The position numbers and the translations under genes were made by a program. Shown in pieces: positions 5,666-6,845 of a stretch of DNA of 6,845 bases. Source of the DNA: an uncultured Lachnospiraceae bacterium. Lineage in GTDB: Bacteria; Bacillota; Clostridia; Lachnospirales; Lachnospiraceae. Where the stretch lies: assembly GCA_910585465.1 (NCBI GenBank), contig CAJUEW010000050.1, positions 1 through 6,845 of the forward strand, given 5' to 3'. Every line of letters starts with the position of its first letter. The stretch's first letter is position 1. Below the pieces are notes generated by a model. It made no database searches, was not told the origin of the DNA, and saw only the letters and a list, made by a program, of their open reading frames with translations.

Positions 5666-6774
5666 GTATCATATCCTTGCAAACATGCCGCATCATAGAT
5701 GGGCTTCATATTGTGTTCCAAGATGCCAATAAACTGTGATGTGGAATTTCCAGGGATGTACAAAGTTTCGGCAGCCCAGATTGCATTTAGATTATTTCTT
5801 CGACATTTGTCAAATTTTTTGATCAGTATCTCTGACTGGGGTGACCTTTCTTTTGGAAAGATTAACCCATACAGATAAAACTGATACTGTGCAAAAGGTT
5901 CAAAAAAATCATCCCAAGACGGCAGCTTATTATTTTTGCCGGAATTAAGGGACCTTCTCATTGGAGTCAGATTCCACAGCTCGTCATTTGAGATATACGA
6001 CCGAGGGACAAAGTGGTCTATGGACAGAAGCTCAATCGGGATATCTTTTCCGGTATAGATTTCCTTTATAGGCTTTCCGGTAATCTCCGCAACTGTTTTC
6101 CACAAGTCGCGAGCCTGCTCCAACTTTCTAAACTCTTCATTCTCAGGACAGATCTTATATATTATTCCCGGAACACCTGGATTCCTGTTCTGAAGAAACT
6201 GCGCCTTATTGTACTGCACCCAGCTTCTAATCACCACATAATTTTTAATCAGAAACTTTCTCCAATGCGGATTCATATGTATTTTTTTCTGTAATCCAAC
6301 ACCATCCAGAATCGTATAGAACAAATTTTCATTTCCGGACAGCTTAGCCATATAGGCGATCAATCTTGTTCGCTGATCCTTTTTTATATAAGAAAGCCCT
6401 TCTTCCAGTCCTTCAGTATCAAAAAAAGGATAAAGAAGTTTATACGGAACATAGTCTGTAAGTCTGTATTTATCTCTTTTCAGTTCGTTATTGCATTCCT
6501 TAATTGCTTCTTTCAGCTCTTCCTTAGACGGATTGGGGGATAAGCCCTTTGCTGTGATATTCAGTGTGTTAATGGCATGTTCCAGAAAATTCTCTGCATT
6601 TCCATTCACTGTAGGTCCCAACCTGAGATGATAATGTGTAACTGTATGCCAGGCTTCACAAATCATTTCATCTATTATCTCTTCAAATGTCAGATCCTCA
6701 TCCAATGCCACAGACAGATTAAGTATAGCCTCAAACCAATAAAATTTGTAGCTCTGTGCCTTGTTGTTAAACAT
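5638..6774 (-). CDS. HNH endonuclease domain protein (378 aa)
   Basis: Probable DNA-cutting nuclease. The HNH core is in the C-terminal third: 'LSIDHFVPRS' (residues 250-259, Asp253-His254) is followed by 'ELWNLTP' (265-271, Asn268) and 'SLNSGKNNKLP' (Asn277, Lys280). This is the beta-beta-alpha metal-finger pattern with Asn in place of the last His (an H-N-N form). The N-terminal part is mostly helical and carries 'SYKFYWFEAIL' (8-18) and 'QFLQNRNPGVPGIIYK' (192-207), which I know from stand-alone prokaryotic HNH proteins linked to restriction or defence loci. The HNH assignment is firm; the biological target is inferred. The gene overlaps the methyltransferase by 28 bp, so the two are probably translated together. 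The chosen ATG has an AGGAG 14 nt upstream, which is far, and the family-like residues begin only a few codons in, so the true N-terminus may lie further upstream. Confidence 0.88.
   Translation of the reverse strand: MFNNKAQSYKFYWFEAILNLSVALDEDLTFEEIIDEMICEAWHTVTHYHLRLGPTVNGNAENFLEHAINTLNITAKGLSPNPSKEELKEAIKECNNELKRDKYRLTDYVPYKLLYPFFDTEGLEEGLSYIKKDQRTRLIAYMAKLSGNENLFYTILDGVGLQKKIHMNPHWRKFLIKNYVVIRSWVQYNKAQFLQNRNPGVPGIIYKICPENEEFRKLEQARDLWKTVAEITGKPIKEIYTGKDIPIELLSIDHFVPRSYISNDELWNLTPMRRSLNSGKNNKLPSWDDFFEPFAQYQFYLYGLIFPKERSPQSEILIKKFDKCRRNNLNAIWAAETLYIPGNSTSQFIGILEHNMKPIYDAACLQGYDTWKINAEMI
5673..5678 (-). promoter_or_regulatory. ribosome binding site of the methyltransferase inside the HNH gene
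   Basis: AAGGAT sits just upstream of the methyltransferase ATG and within the last codons of the HNH gene. It supports the start at 5665 and re-initiation by ribosomes finishing the HNH frame. Confidence 0.6.
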
Positions 6775-6788
6775 ACGGGCAAACTTAT

Positions 6789-6793
6789 CTCCT
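6789..6793 (-). promoter_or_regulatory. distant Shine-Dalgarno (AGGAG) of the HNH gene
   Basis: AGGAG lies 14 nt upstream of the HNH ATG at 6774, longer than the usual 5-9 nt. It overlaps a TAG (6792-6794) that closes a frame open to the window edge, which may be the tail of an upstream gene. No in-frame ATG, GTG or TTG lies between it and 6774. Either the spacing is unusual or the start has been disturbed. Confidence 0.4.
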
Positions 6794-6845
6794 AAAATCC
6801 CGGTAAAATTATAACAACAGCCTTACTCGGTTGGCAGTTCAACAT

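Noticed and set aside
5039..6774. Classical type II restriction-modification system
   Set aside because: The methyltransferase lacks a DNA-methylase catalytic motif such as NPPY/DPPY or a PCQ-type cytosine-5 motif.
1..6845. CRISPR array, tRNA or insertion sequence
   Set aside because: No regularly spaced direct repeats, no cloverleaf-like sequence with a CCA end, and no transposase motifs were seen.

Overview
The window looks like a piece of accessory chromosome from a low-to-moderate GC Firmicute. A gut Clostridium relative of the Lachnospiraceae type is my best guess. The reasons are strong GGAGG-type ribosome binding sites, short leader spacers, and protein families (SUKH immunity proteins, Uma2, lipoproteins with an LTGC lipobox) that are common in such genomes. 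This is inference from style, not a database match. Every gene I can support lies on the minus strand, so transcription runs from the high coordinates down to base 1.

In transcription order the layout is as follows. First comes an HNH endonuclease (6774-5638) overlapping by 28 bp a class I SAM-dependent methyltransferase (5665-5039), which form a tightly coupled pair with the flavour of a DNA-targeting defence or restriction module. Next is a GC-richer spacer of about 240 bp (5038-4801) that may be a dispersed intergenic repeat. A Uma2-family PD-(D/E)XK protein follows (4800-4249), then two SUKH-superfamily immunity-like genes 18 bp apart (4139-3579 and 3560-2403). After a 375-bp intergenic region come a secreted lipoprotein (2027-1227) and a Cys-rich cytoplasmic protein (1187-507) that resembles uncharacterised proteins found near polymorphic toxins. 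The last 470 bases hold small or decayed reading frames.

The central and left parts read as an orphan immunity cluster: several genes of the kinds that neutralise polymorphic (contact-dependent or secreted) toxins, with no toxin in the window. Such arrays are known to accumulate as protection against rival strains. The HNH-methyltransferase pair could be a second, independent defence unit placed beside it.

The 375-bp intergenic region (2028-2402) is the most structured non-coding part. It holds an 11-bp perfect inverted repeat with a smaller hairpin inside. It also holds a well-placed Shine-Dalgarno and ATG followed by a run of eight A, after which a one-base shift opens a 39-residue membrane-peptide frame. 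A GC-rich patch of unclear origin completes it. No tRNA, rRNA, CRISPR array, insertion sequence or integrase gene is visible.
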